Positions 7,964 to 16,979 of a stretch of DNA of 64,000 bases are shown one piece after another. The stretch covers positions 1 through 64,000 of the forward strand of contig NZ_BSTL01000001.1 of the NCBI RefSeq assembly GCF_030269485.1. The letters are read 5' to 3'. The first letter of the stretch is position 1; every line of letters begins with the position of its first letter. The position numbers were made by a program, and so were the translations under genes. Source of the DNA: Actinoplanes sp. NBRC 103695 (GTDB lineage Bacteria; Actinomycetota; Actinomycetes; Mycobacteriales; Micromonosporaceae). A model generated the notes under the pieces. It did not search any database, was not told where the DNA came from, and saw only the letters and a list, made by a program, of their open reading frames with translations.

Positions 7964-9460
7964 TCAATGCCGCAGGGCCCGGCCGGAGTTCGACCCGGTC
8001 CACGAGCCGGACGACCAGGCGACCTCGCCGTTGACATAGGCCAGGCGCAGCCCGCCGGAGAGGACCGCCGGCTGGTCGAAGGTGGCCGCGGACGCGATCG
8101 CGGCCTCGTCGAACACGGCCAGGTCGGCGGCATACCCGGCGCGGATGTCGCCGCGGCCGGCCAGCGCGAAGATGCTCGCCGGGCGAGTCGCCAGGTGCTC
8201 CGCCGCGCCCAGCCACCCGGCGCCGTCGTCCAGGTACATCCGGAGCAGCACGGTGAAGGCGGCATGACCCCGCGGGTGCGGCCGGGAGCCCAGATAGATG
8301 CCGTCCGAGCCGCCGCAGTGCCGGGCGTCCGAGGCGATCCGCCTGATGTCCTCGCTGCTCACGGCCGGCCCGGCGGAGATCACGGCGACCTCGAGCTCGC
8401 ATTCGCGCAGCAGCCGGAGGACGAAGTCGGCCACCGGCGTGCCGGTCCGGTCGGCCGCGGCGGTGACGGTGAGGCCCTCCAGCGACCGGAAGGCGGGAGC
8501 GTTGCTGATCGTCAAACGGGACAGGCGGTCGGCGTCGAACGACAGCCGGGCCTCCCGCAGGTTCCGCAGGGTCGTTGCGCGATCCGTCGCCTGGAGGTGT
8601 GCCGGGAGCACGTACATGGCGAGCAGGCTGCACGCGGCCACGTACGGGTAGGAGTCGTAGGTCAGCGCGGCATCTCGGTGCAGGACCGGTTGGATCAGAT
8701 TCCACTGTCCTTTGAGGTGGGACGCGTGGACGCGAACGCCCGACTCCTCGCCGACGCTCACCAGTTCCCCCAGCGCCCGCTCGATGTCGGCGGTGGCGGC
8801 GCGCAGATGGGAGGCGTAGACGAGATCCGCCGCCCGCAGAGGCTCGCACAGCGCGGCTATCTCGCGCGCGTCGCCGTACCGGCTGGGAATGTAGTCCAGG
8901 CCTGTCGACATCCCCACGGCACCGTCGGCGAGGGCGTCCTCCAGATGCCGGACGGCCCGCGACAGCTCGTCCTGCTCCAGGGGAACGGCCGACGAGGTGA
9001 CCAGGGAGCGCAGGTTGCCGTGCGGGACCAGATAGGCGACGTTCTGCGCCCGGCGGTCGAAGCCGTCGAGCAGCTCCCCGACGGTCAGATCCCGGGGCGG
9101 CCCCGGCAGGCGCCCGTTGATCGCGGCGAAGTAGTCCTGGGCAAGTTCCCAGGTGGCCGCGCTGACGGGCGCCCACGAGCACCCGTCCTGGCCCAGAACC
9201 ACCGTGGTGACGCCCTGCGCGAGCGCCGGCTCCAGGCAGCTCGCGGACCAGAGCGCGCCCTCCGCGTGGACATGCGCGTCGATGAAGCCCGGACACACCA
9301 CGAGCCCGGAGACGTCGACGACACTGTCATCGCCGCCCGGCACGGCGTGGTCGGCGACCTCGGCGATCCGGCCGTCCTCGATCACCACATCGGCCCGGCC
9401 CACCGCACGCCGGCCGACCTGAACCACGGTCCCACCCTGAAGGATCGTCCGCACCGTCAC
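7964..9460 (-). CDS. N-acyl-D-amino-acid deacylase (amidohydrolase superfamily)
   Basis: The protein has about 498 residues. It begins with the urease-like beta domain (TILQGGTVVQVG), followed by PGFIDAHVHAEG, the HxH metal-binding motif. VHASHLKGQW supplies another metal His. AAEHLATRPASIFALAGRG and AGYAADLAVFD form the conserved C-terminal segment. It probably hydrolyses N-acyl-D-amino acids or related cyclic amides in the cytoplasm. GTG 9460 is chosen because it begins right at the beta domain; the frame runs 32 codons further upstream without family similarity. It is divergent from the gamma-glutamyltransferase gene with a 46-bp gap, suggesting shared control in amino-acid or peptide salvage. 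Confidence 0.85.
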   Translation of the reverse strand: MTVRTILQGGTVVQVGRRAVGRADVVIEDGRIAEVADHAVPGGDDSVVDVSGLVVCPGFIDAHVHAEGALWSASCLEPALAQGVTTVVLGQDGCSWAPVSAATWELAQDYFAAINGRLPGPPRDLTVGELLDGFDRRAQNVAYLVPHGNLRSLVTSSAVPLEQDELSRAVRHLEDALADGAVGMSTGLDYIPSRYGDAREIAALCEPLRAADLVYASHLRAATADIERALGELVSVGEESGVRVHASHLKGQWNLIQPVLHRDAALTYDSYPYVAACSLLAMYVLPAHLQATDRATTLRNLREARLSFDADRLSRLTISNAPAFRSLEGLTVTAAADRTGTPVADFVLRLLRECELEVAVISAGPAVSSEDIRRIASDARHCGGSDGIYLGSRPHPRGHAAFTVLLRMYLDDGAGWLGAAEHLATRPASIFALAGRGDIRAGYAADLAVFDEAAIASAATFDQPAVLSGGLRLAYVNGEVAWSSGSWTGSNSGRALRH

Positions 9461-9506
9461 AGCGTGAGCGATTGAGGTGGGCGGGGGCCAGTGGTTATCT
9501 GGGTGC

Positions 9507-10940
9507 ATGTTTCGGTTCTCGCCGGGGCGCGGGCCCGCCGTCGCCGCGCAAGGCATGGTTGCCAGCAGTCAGGTGCCCGCGACGCTCGCCGGGCTGGAGA
9601 TGCTCAGGGCCGGTGGCTCGGCGGCCGACGCGGCGATCGCGGCGGCCGCGGTGTGCTGCGTCGCCGAGCCGATGTCGACCGGGATCGGCGGGGACGCCTT
9701 CGCGATCGTGTGGGACGGTGCGGCCGCCACGGGACTGGACGCGGCCGGGCCGGCGCCGCGGGATGCGACACCGCTGCCGGTGCCGACGCGAGGTCCGCGG
9801 GCGGTCGATGTGCCGGGGGCGGTCGCCGGGTGGGCGGCGCTGAGCGAGCGGTATGGGCGGCTCGGCCTGGACGCCTGCCTGCGCCCGGCGATCGACCTGG
9901 CCGAGCGGGGAGTCGCCGCCGGATACCACTGCTCGGCCCACTGGCGGGGCACGGCTCACGCGCCCGGCGAGTTCGGGGCGGCGCCCGGCGTCGGCGAGGT
10001 CTACCGGCTGCCGGAACTCGGCGCCACGCTGCGGGCGATCGCCGAGGGCGGGCCGGACGCGTTCTACCGGGGGCGGGTGGCGGCCGCGATCGCGGAGGCC
10101 AGCTGGCTCACCGAGGGTGATCTGGAGTCGTACCGGCCACGCTGGGTGGATCCGTTGCGCGTCACGTACCGCGGCATCGAGGTCTTGGAACTGCCGCCGC
10201 CGACACAGGGCGTGGTGGCGCTCGAAGCGCTCGCGTTGCTCGCCGATCACGAGCGGCCGGGCTTCGACGATCAGGTCCGGGCCGTCGCGCTCGCCCTGGA
10301 GGACGCTTTCGCGTACGTGCGGGACGAAGCCGATGTGACCCACCTGCTGACGCCGGAGCACCTGGCCGCCCGCGCCCGGCAGACCGCTCGCCTGGGGCGG
10401 GAGCCGCAGGGAGGCACCGTCTACCTCTGCGCGGTCGACGCCGACGGCATGGCGGTGTCGTTCATCCAGAGCCTGTACGAGAACTTCGGCTCGGGCATCG
10501 TCGCCCCCGGCACCGGTGTGGTCCTGAACAACCGGGCGGAGGGCTTCGGGGTGGCCGGCGAGGTCACGCCGGGCAAACGGCCGTACCACACGCTGATGCC
10601 CGGCATGCTGCTCGACCAGGGCCGGTTGCGCGGGCCGTTCGGGATCATGGGCGGCTTCATCCAGGCGCAGGCACACACCCAGTACGTGTGCTCGGTCGTC
10701 GACGAGGGCCTGGACCCGCAGGAGGCGCTGGACCGGCCGAGGTTCCGGATCGAGCCCGGGGGCGTACGCCTGGAGGAGGGTTTCTGGCCGCGCAGCGCCG
10801 GCCTGCGGGCGTCCGGCCTGACCGTGATCGAGGACCGCGACCGTGGCATCTTCGGCGGCGGCCAGGCCATCGAGCTCCGCGACGGCCGCTTGCTGGGCGG
10901 CTCGGACCCCCGCAAGGACGGCATGGCCGCCGGCTGGTGA
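9507..10940 (+). CDS. Gamma-glutamyltransferase family protein, cytosolic type
   Basis: The 477-residue protein has the large-subunit features RAGGSAADAAIAAAAVCCV and MSTGIGGDAF. The conserved GGT motif (T304) supplies the Thr that becomes the N-terminal nucleophile after self-cleavage. No signal peptide is present, unlike periplasmic GGT, so it resembles the intracellular YwrD type. The role is hydrolysis or transfer of gamma-glutamyl groups, for example from glutathione-like compounds. ATG 9507 is chosen over an in-frame start 30 bases upstream because the conserved N-terminus follows directly (MFRFSPGRGPAVAAQG). It is divergent from the D-aminoacylase gene. Confidence 0.88.
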   Translation: MFRFSPGRGPAVAAQGMVASSQVPATLAGLEMLRAGGSAADAAIAAAAVCCVAEPMSTGIGGDAFAIVWDGAAATGLDAAGPAPRDATPLPVPTRGPRAVDVPGAVAGWAALSERYGRLGLDACLRPAIDLAERGVAAGYHCSAHWRGTAHAPGEFGAAPGVGEVYRLPELGATLRAIAEGGPDAFYRGRVAAAIAEASWLTEGDLESYRPRWVDPLRVTYRGIEVLELPPPTQGVVALEALALLADHERPGFDDQVRAVALALEDAFAYVRDEADVTHLLTPEHLAARARQTARLGREPQGGTVYLCAVDADGMAVSFIQSLYENFGSGIVAPGTGVVLNNRAEGFGVAGEVTPGKRPYHTLMPGMLLDQGRLRGPFGIMGGFIQAQAHTQYVCSVVDEGLDPQEALDRPRFRIEPGGVRLEEGFWPRSAGLRASGLTVIEDRDRGIFGGGQAIELRDGRLLGGSDPRKDGMAAGW

Positions 10941-11080
10941 TTCCGGTCAGGTGCGCGGTCGGCGACCGGCCGGCGGTGACCGAGGCACAGCGCCGGGAGG
11001 CGGTGGCGCTGTGCCGTGAGTCCGATCAGAGGGCGGCGCTGGGCTGCACGGAGGCGTCAACGCCGCCCTGGCTCAGTTCC

Positions 11081-12349
11081 TCAAGCGCTGACGCAGGTCA
11101 CGGCCGGCGTGCTGACCGGTCCGGTAGCCCCGAACCCGAACTGGGCCGTCGCGCCGGGCCGCAGCGCCCCGTTCCACGACTCGTTGGCGACCGTGACCGT
11201 GGTGCCGGACGTCGTTGCGCGCCCGCCCCACACCTGGCCGATCGACTGCCCGCCGGTGAGCGTCCACGTCACCCGCCAGCCGGCGATGGCCGCGCTCCCG
11301 GCGGTCACCGTGACCTGGCCCTGGAAGCCGCCGTTCCAGGCCGAGGTGGTCTGGTAGGTGGCGGCGCACGACCCGGACTCCTCCGGCGGCGAGGAGGGCG
11401 ACCCGGCCAGGCTGAAGGCCAGGTCGGGCTGGAAGGACCCGGCCGCGTACCGGCAGCCGTCGGCCTCGCCGGGCGGCTTCACCCAGATGTACGCGTCGAT
11501 GTCGGCGTCGCCGGTGGCGGTGGTCGGGGCCTGGCCGATGCGGCGGTCGGTGTTGTCGTCACCGCACCAGTCGCCGGCCGCCCCGCCGTTGCGGCTGGTG
11601 TCGATGACCTGCCGTTTGCCGGTGATGCCGCGGCTGTTCAGCGCCGCGATGAGGTTCCGGCCGAACGCCGCCTCGTTCGCGGTCGAGTTGAAGTTGGACA
11701 CGTTGCTGTAGAAGCCGTCGGCGTCGGCGATCCCGGCCGCGGCCAGCCGGTTCGCCTGCTCGGAGGCGCTGTTCCAGCTGGAGTGCCCGGCGTCCAGGTA
11801 GACCTTGCCGCCGGCCGCCCGCAGCGTCCTGGCAGCCGTGTGCAGAGCCTGGTTGCGCGCCGCGATCTCGTTCGCGCTGAGGCAGGTCAGGAGCGCGATC
11901 GAGTCGGGTTCGAGGATGATCACGGTGCTGCGCCCGGCCAGGCCGCGGGCGATCAGGTTCACCCAGTTCTGGTACGCCGCCAGGTCGGGCGCACCGCCCG
12001 CGCTGGCGCCGCCGCAGTCCCGGTTGGGGATGCCGTACAGCGTGAGCACCGGCAGTTTCCCGGCCGTGGCGGCCGCACCGACGTACGAGCTGACCTCTGC
12101 CTCGATGGTGGCCAGGTTGAAGTTCGACAACCAGTGCGAGGCGGGCTGGTTCGCGATCCGGTCGCGGATGGCGGCCGTACGGGAGTCGTCGGGGTTGGCA
12201 GCGACCCAGCGGGCGGCCGGGGTGTCGGCTTCGCGGTAGAAGTCGCCGGTGAGCGTGCCGGCCGAGGCTGTCCCGGTGGTGAACAGGGCCCCGGCGCAGG
12301 CGAGGACGGTCGCGACGACGGCCAGGCGGGTGGGAGGAGACACGGGCAT
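11081..12349 (-). CDS. Secreted GH6 cellulase with C-terminal CBM2
   Basis: The protein has 422 residues with a signal peptide (hydrophobic stretch near residues 10-28, likely cleavage after TASA). The GH6 domain follows: LPVLTLYGIPNRDCGG and STVIILEPDSIALL carry the family signatures, and DAGHSSW and WVKPPGEADG are further conserved blocks. After a short Ser/Pro linker (SPSSPPEESG) comes a family 2 cellulose-binding module with its paired Cys (SGSCAATYQTTSAWNGGFQG to VTCVSA). It hydrolyses beta-1,4-glucan outside the cell. A perfect CebR-type operator lies 18 bp upstream of the start, so induction by cello-oligosaccharides is expected. Confidence 0.95.
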   Translation of the reverse strand: MPVSPPTRLAVVATVLACAGALFTTGTASAGTLTGDFYREADTPAARWVAANPDDSRTAAIRDRIANQPASHWLSNFNLATIEAEVSSYVGAAATAGKLPVLTLYGIPNRDCGGASAGGAPDLAAYQNWVNLIARGLAGRSTVIILEPDSIALLTCLSANEIAARNQALHTAARTLRAAGGKVYLDAGHSSWNSASEQANRLAAAGIADADGFYSNVSNFNSTANEAAFGRNLIAALNSRGITGKRQVIDTSRNGGAAGDWCGDDNTDRRIGQAPTTATGDADIDAYIWVKPPGEADGCRYAAGSFQPDLAFSLAGSPSSPPEESGSCAATYQTTSAWNGGFQGQVTVTAGSAAIAGWRVTWTLTGGQSIGQVWGGRATTSGTTVTVANESWNGALRPGATAQFGFGATGPVSTPAVTCVSA

Positions 12350-12366
12350 CCTTTCACGTACGTCGA

Positions 12367-12380
12367 TGGGAGCGCTCCCA
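12367..12380. promoter_or_regulatory. CebR-type operator TGGGAGCGCTCCCA
   Basis: The 14-bp perfect palindrome is identical to the known binding site of CebR, the LacI-family repressor of cellulose use in Streptomyces and relatives. It lies 18 bp upstream of the GH6 cellulase start. No cebR gene is in the window. Confidence 0.88.
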
Positions 12381-12818
12381 CCGTAAGCTCCGCAACGCGC
12401 CCGGGCAACAGCTGGCCGCCGCCGGAATGCGCTCCGACGGTCCCGGCGGGTCGACGGCGAGGATCCGCGCTCATCGGCACTCGCCGCCGACCCTGCGAGC
12501 GCCGTGGTCGCGCGCCGGAGCCGATGCGAGTTCCTGGTTCCTCACTCGGAAAACGAGGGTTGTCCTGCGACAATGCCCCAATTGCCGATGAGCTGCGGCG
12601 ACGGGTGTTTCGCGGGGCGCGATCGGCTAGTATTGTCGGCATGCGCCGCAACTGCATTGGCCGGTTGCCAGCTTGGCCCGATGTCCTGTCTGGACATCGG
12701 GCCAGTGGCTTTCCTGGGCCGTTGCCGGGCGACTACGGGCAGTGGCCGGCTACTGCCACGACGGTGACTCTGTTGCGCCTCTGAGAGCGAACAGAGCGAT
12801 CGATGTATCGTCCTGCGG
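12381..12818. other. Long divergent intergenic region
   Basis: About 440 bases separate the cellulase operator from the kinase gene. No convincing coding frame was found. It contains the strong hairpin at 12674-12704 and must hold the kinase promoter, which I could not place with confidence. Confidence 0.5.
12674..12704 (+). other. Perfect 13-bp hairpin, possible sRNA end or leader structure
   Basis: TGGCCCGATGTCC (12674-12686) pairs with GGACATCGGGCCA (12692-12704) across a 5-base loop, and flanking AGC/GCT can extend the stem. It lies 115 bases upstream of the kinase start, between divergent genes where a terminator for either neighbour is not needed. No U-tract follows. Confidence 0.5.
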
Positions 12819-14429
12819 GTGACTGATCCGCTGCGCCCGGGCGACCCGGTCGAGCTGGGTGGCTACCGCCTGCTCGGGCGTCTCGGCCAGGGCGGCATGG
12901 GCGCCGTCTTCCTGGGCCGCGGCGGCGACGGGCGGCTGGTCGCGGTGAAGGTCATCCGGCCGGAGTACGCCTCCGAGGCCGAGTTCCGTGGCCGGTTCCG
13001 CAGCGAGGTCAACCGGGCCCGGCAGGTCCCGCCGTTCTGCACGGCCGAGGTGCTCGACGCCGACCCGGACCACCCGACGCCCTACCTGGTCGTCGAGTAC
13101 GTCGACGGCCCCAGCCTGTCCCAGGTGATCGCCGAGCAGGGGCCGCTGACCGCCGGGAACCTGCACAGCGTGGCGGTCGGCGTGGCGACCGCGCTGGCCG
13201 CGATCCACGGCGCCGGGGTCATCCACCGCGACCTGAAACCGGCCAACGTGCTCTTCGCGCTGGGCACGCCCAAGGTGATCGACTTCGGCATCGCCCGGGC
13301 CTTCGAGGTGACCAGCCAGCACACCCGCACCGACCAGATGGTCGGCACGGTCGCCTACATGGCGCCGGAGCGGTTCGACACCGACCACCACACTCCGGTG
13401 GGCCCGGCCGCCGACGTCTTCGCCTGGGGTGCGGTCGTCGCGTACGCCGGGACCGGCCGCACCCCGTTCCAGGCGGATTCGCCCGCGGCCACCGCCGCGC
13501 GGATCCTGACCCAGCCACCGGACCTGTCCCGGCTGCCCGCCTCGCTCCAGCCGGTGGTCGCCCGCACCCTGGCCAAGGACCCGCGCGAGCGGCCCACCGC
13601 GCACGAGCTGCTCGATCTACTGCTGGATGTGGACCAGGCCGAGGCGACCCAGGTCATGCGCCCCGAGCTGCTCCGGGTGGCCGAGGCGGCCCGGCGGACC
13701 AGGCCGGGCAGCCGGGTCGTCCGGCGGGTCGTGCTCGCCGCCGTGGCCGCGCTGACCCTGGTCGGCGGCGGCCTGCTCGCCGCGCACTCGGTGGTCCCGC
13801 GGATCCAGAGCGCTCTGAACGCGTCACCGGCCGCGGTGCAGCAGCAGCCGGTCGGTAAGCCGTCGCCGACACCGTCCCGCAAGCGGGTGATCCAGGGGCC
13901 GTCGATCTTCGACCGGCTGGACCGGCCCGGCCAGTGGACGCCCACCCGGGACGACAGCGGCCGCTGCGAGTTCACCAACGACCGCCTGGAGGCGACCACC
14001 GGCGGCGCGAACTGGTTCGCCTGCAAGGGACCGGCGGACATCTTCGCCGGGGACCAGTCGGTGACCGTGGACGCGACGGTCCTCACCAGCGGCGCCTGCG
14101 CGTCCATCTGGTTCCGGAAGGTCGAGGAGGCCGGTTACCAGGTGCTGGTCTGCGCGAAGGACGTCCGGATCCGGCTGGACGACGAGGGCGCCGTCTCCGG
14201 TGAGTCGAAGAAGAACCTGCCGCCGGCCGAGCTGGGACACACCCGCCGGATCGAGATCGCCGTGCAGGACCAGAAGGCCACCGTGTACGTGGACGGCATC
14301 GCGCAGCTGAGCACCACGCTCGACGAGCCGTCGCTGGCCGCCGGCCGGGTCGAGTTCGGTCCCTACGACGACATTCAGGAAGGCGACACCAAGGTCGCGT
14401 TCGCCAATGTGGAGGTTCTGACGCTGTGA
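12819..14429 (+). CDS. Membrane-anchored Ser/Thr protein kinase (PknB-like)
   Basis: The protein has 536 residues. The N-terminal kinase domain (about 10-275) has a Gly-rich loop LGQGGMGAVFLG, ATP-binding K44 in VAVKVI, catalytic HRDLKPAN (H136, D138), DFG-type DFGIARA (D155) and the MAPE activation segment end. A transmembrane helix follows near residues 303-325. The outer part is a Ser/Pro linker and a beta-rich LamG/concanavalin-like domain (WFACKGPADIFAG onward), rather than PASTA repeats, so it may sense something other than muropeptides. It starts at GTG 12819. It overlaps the lipoprotein gene by 4 bp (GTGA), so the two are translated together. Confidence 0.93.
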   Translation: MTDPLRPGDPVELGGYRLLGRLGQGGMGAVFLGRGGDGRLVAVKVIRPEYASEAEFRGRFRSEVNRARQVPPFCTAEVLDADPDHPTPYLVVEYVDGPSLSQVIAEQGPLTAGNLHSVAVGVATALAAIHGAGVIHRDLKPANVLFALGTPKVIDFGIARAFEVTSQHTRTDQMVGTVAYMAPERFDTDHHTPVGPAADVFAWGAVVAYAGTGRTPFQADSPAATAARILTQPPDLSRLPASLQPVVARTLAKDPRERPTAHELLDLLLDVDQAEATQVMRPELLRVAEAARRTRPGSRVVRRVVLAAVAALTLVGGGLLAAHSVVPRIQSALNASPAAVQQQPVGKPSPTPSRKRVIQGPSIFDRLDRPGQWTPTRDDSGRCEFTNDRLEATTGGANWFACKGPADIFAGDQSVTVDATVLTSGACASIWFRKVEEAGYQVLVCAKDVRIRLDDEGAVSGESKKNLPPAELGHTRRIEIAVQDQKATVYVDGIAQLSTTLDEPSLAAGRVEFGPYDDIQEGDTKVAFANVEVLTL

Positions 14430-14974
14430 AGCGTGCGCTGGTCGTACTCGCCTTCGTGCTCGTGGCCGGTGGCTGCGGGACCGCCTCCAAGCCGGGCGCG
14501 GGGCCCAGCGGCCCGGCGCCGAGCAGCGCCGCCCCCTCGTCGGAGCCCCCGTCGAAGCCATCGACGAAGCCGTCGCCGGAGAAGTCCGCGCCCACGTTCG
14601 GCGACGTCACCCAGGGCAGCACGAAGACCGTCGTGAAGATGTACTCGTTCGACGCGGACAACCAGTCGGCCGTCGTGGAGCCGATCGACTTCAAGACCGG
14701 GGTGTGCGCGCCCGACGACGACGAGTGTCACGCCGAGTGGGACGCTCAGGACAGCCACCGCAAGGTCACCGTCCCGGTCGCCGACGAGCCCAAGTTCTTC
14801 AACTGGCAGAACGACAACGGCGACGTCTGCATCAAGAAGCCCGAGGACGGCGGCACCTGCCCGATGAAGCCGAAGGCCTTCGCCACCTGGATCAAGGAGA
14901 ACCCGGGCGAGATGGTCGCGGTCACCACCGACAACGGCGAGATCACCCGGGCGGCCCTGGTCTACGTCCCCTGA
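14426..14974 (+). CDS. Lipoprotein of unknown function, coupled to the kinase
   Basis: The 182-residue protein has a lipoprotein signal: MKRALVVLAFVL then VAGGC with lipidated C17. A Ser/Pro/Lys-rich linker (about 25-60) leads to a compact domain with four Cys (GVCAPDDDECHAEW, GDVCIKK, GGTCPMKP) that could form two disulfides. I do not recognise the domain. The GTGA overlap with the kinase gene suggests that it acts outside the cell with the kinase sensor domain, as ligand-binding partner or substrate (inference). Its 3' end overlaps the convergent flavoprotein gene by 13 bp. Confidence 0.82.
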   Translation: MKRALVVLAFVLVAGGCGTASKPGAGPSGPAPSSAAPSSEPPSKPSTKPSPEKSAPTFGDVTQGSTKTVVKMYSFDADNQSAVVEPIDFKTGVCAPDDDECHAEWDAQDSHRKVTVPVADEPKFFNWQNDNGDVCIKKPEDGGTCPMKPKAFATWIKENPGEMVAVTTDNGEITRAALVYVP

Positions 14975-15996
14975 CCGCTGCGGGCCAGCACCTCGCCGTA
15001 GCCCTCCATCGCCAGGTAGGTGTTCAGGTGCGGGTGCCGGCCGCCCACCGCCACGTCGCGCCAGATGCGCTGCAGCGGGTTGGACGTCCGGAAGCCGCTC
15101 GCGCCGTGCAGGTCGAGCAGCAGCTCCACCGCCGCCCGGCAGTCCCGGCCCGCCTCGGTCATGTTCAGGTGCAGGCGGCTCGCGTCGCGCTCGGACAGCT
15201 CCGCGCCGGTGTCGATCTCGGCGGCGATCGCCAGCATGGTGCGCTCGGCCCGCTCGGTCAGGGTGGTGGCCTCGGCGAGCCAGTGCCGGGCGCCGGGCGA
15301 ATCACCCATTTTCGTGTACGCGGTCATGAACGGTTTGCGGTCCGAGGCGAACACCGCGTTCATCACGTCCAGCCCGGCGAACGTGGCGCCGACCACCGGC
15401 GCCAGCACGCTGAGGCCGAAGAGCTGCAGGGTCAGCGGGCTGGGCGGCAGCTGGAGGGTGCCGATCCGCTCGGCGGGGACGAGCACGTCGTCGGCCACCA
15501 CGGAGTGGCTGCCGGTGCCGCGCATGCCCGCCATCTGCCAGGTGCGGTCGACGGTGAGGTCGGCCATCGGCACCTGCACCAGCGAGAACACCCCGTCCAC
15601 GAGGGCGCCGAAACCACCCCACGCGGCGTCCTCGCAGCCGGAGACGTTCGGCCAGCGGCCGGTGAGGCGTACGCCGTCCGGCCCGCGCGTGCCCGTCCCG
15701 CCGGGCACGCCCGAGCCGCAGAACAGCGCGTCCGGATCGGCGAACAGCTCGGCGAGCACCGCCTCGGGGTACGCCAGCGCGGCCAGGGTCTTGGCGGCCA
15801 GGCAGGTGCCGGCGATCCACGCCGTCGACGCGCAGCCCCGGCCCACCGTCGTGAGCAGGCCCGCGACCTCGGTGGCGGAGACGCCCGTGACGGCCAGCCG
15901 GAAGGCGCCCGCCTCCCGCACCGCCGCCAGGCTCTCCGCGGTGGGCCGGTCGCGCAGCTCGGTCTTCTCCGCGTTCGCGGCCAGGATGTCGATCAT
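14962..15996 (-). CDS. Acyl-CoA dehydrogenase-like flavin monooxygenase (DszC/SfnB type)
   Basis: The 344-residue protein has the acyl-CoA dehydrogenase fold order: a helical N-terminus, a beta domain (VRLTGRWPNVSGCEDAAWGG; TWQMAGMRGTGSHSVVADDV) and a C-terminal helical domain (LLLDLHGASGFRTSNPLQRI; WRDVAVGGRHP). The G-TGS and HP..N patterns fit the subgroup of flavin-dependent monooxygenases (DszC, SfnB, HpaB-like) that oxidise S or N compounds with reduced flavin from a partner reductase, rather than true beta-oxidation enzymes. The neighbouring sulfonate-type genes support a role in organosulfur breakdown. It starts at ATG 15996 and is divergent from the AraC regulator gene. Confidence 0.8.
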   Translation of the reverse strand: MIDILAANAEKTELRDRPTAESLAAVREAGAFRLAVTGVSATEVAGLLTTVGRGCASTAWIAGTCLAAKTLAALAYPEAVLAELFADPDALFCGSGVPGGTGTRGPDGVRLTGRWPNVSGCEDAAWGGFGALVDGVFSLVQVPMADLTVDRTWQMAGMRGTGSHSVVADDVLVPAERIGTLQLPPSPLTLQLFGLSVLAPVVGATFAGLDVMNAVFASDRKPFMTAYTKMGDSPGARHWLAEATTLTERAERTMLAIAAEIDTGAELSERDASRLHLNMTEAGRDCRAAVELLLDLHGASGFRTSNPLQRIWRDVAVGGRHPHLNTYLAMEGYGEVLARSGQGT

Positions 15997-16079
15997 GGTT
16001 TCACCGAATCACCCGAGCAGTCTGCGCGACCATACTCGGGCGGACCGGATCCATACGCGCGCGGCTAACCTTGACGTCG

Positions 16080-16979
16080 ATGGACATGATCACGACCGCG
16101 ATCAGCAGCGTCCGGGCGAGCCGGGCGAAGGGCCGCCGGGTCACCGAGGCGGGACCGTCGGGGCTGCGCTTCCCGTCGATCGCGGCGCTGGGCTTCCACG
16201 TGATGGAGGCCGGCGAGGGCTGGGTGATCACCTCGGCGGACGAGCCGGTGCCCGTGCGGCCCGGTGACGTCATCTTCACGGCCGCCGGCGTCGAGCACGG
16301 CATCGCGCGCTCCCCATGCACGCTGGCGGAGCTGCCACTGGCCACGATCGGCGAGGTGGTCGCGCCGGCCGGGCCGGTCGACTTCGAGTTCCTCTGCGGC
16401 GCTTACCCGGTGGAGGGCGGCCGGATCCCGGCGTTCCTGAGGCGCCTGCCCGGGGTCATCGCCTTCACCCCGGACTACGGCCGCCGGCCCCAGCTGCGGA
16501 CCGTCGTGGACCTGCTCCGCGCCGACTGCGCCGAACCCGGGCCGGGCACCGCCGCCGGCCGGTCCGCGCTGGTCGACCTGATGATCGTGCACATCCTGCG
16601 CGACCTGCAGGAGCGCGGCGAACTGCGCGGCCTGGCCCACACCGCCGAGCCGGGCGTCGCCGAGGCGCTGCACGAGATCCACGACCGGCCGGACCGGCAG
16701 TGGACCGTGCAGCGGCTCAGCGACGTCGCCGGGATGTCGCGCACCGCCTTCACCCGCCGTTTCACCGCCGCCGTCGGCACGCCCCCGATGGCGTACCTGA
16801 TCGACTGGCGGCTGACCTCGGGCGCCCGCCTGCTGCGGGAGACCACCGACCCGCTGTCGGCGATCGCCCGCCGGGTCGGCTACTCCACCGAGTTCGCGTT
16901 CGCCGCGGCCTTCCGCCGCAGCTACGGCATCCCACCGGGCCGCTACCGCACCGCCGGGACCGGGCGTCTCAGCCCGTAG
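16080..16979 (+). CDS. AraC-family transcriptional regulator with cupin sensor
   Basis: The protein has about 299 residues. The N-terminal half is a cupin (Cupin_6) domain (FHVMEAGEGWVI; VRPGDVIFTAAGVEHGI). The C-terminal AraC DNA-binding domain has two helix-turn-helix units: TVQRLSDVAGMSRTAFTRRF and DPLSAIARRVGYSTEFAFAA, ending in the family signature GIPPGRYR. ATG 16080 is chosen; a TTG nine bases upstream is in frame. It is divergent from the DszC-like gene with about 83 bp between, so it probably regulates that gene. Its 3' end overlaps the convergent monooxygenase gene by 37 bp. Confidence 0.9.
   Translation: MDMITTAISSVRASRAKGRRVTEAGPSGLRFPSIAALGFHVMEAGEGWVITSADEPVPVRPGDVIFTAAGVEHGIARSPCTLAELPLATIGEVVAPAGPVDFEFLCGAYPVEGGRIPAFLRRLPGVIAFTPDYGRRPQLRTVVDLLRADCAEPGPGTAAGRSALVDLMIVHILRDLQERGELRGLAHTAEPGVAEALHEIHDRPDRQWTVQRLSDVAGMSRTAFTRRFTAAVGTPPMAYLIDWRLTSGARLLRETTDPLSAIARRVGYSTEFAFAAAFRRSYGIPPGRYRTAGTGRLSP

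Noticed and set aside
10941..11080. Short frame ending LHGGVNAALAQFLKR before the GH6 gene
   Set aside because: It looks like a protein end, but the upstream frame is not continuous and no family could be named.
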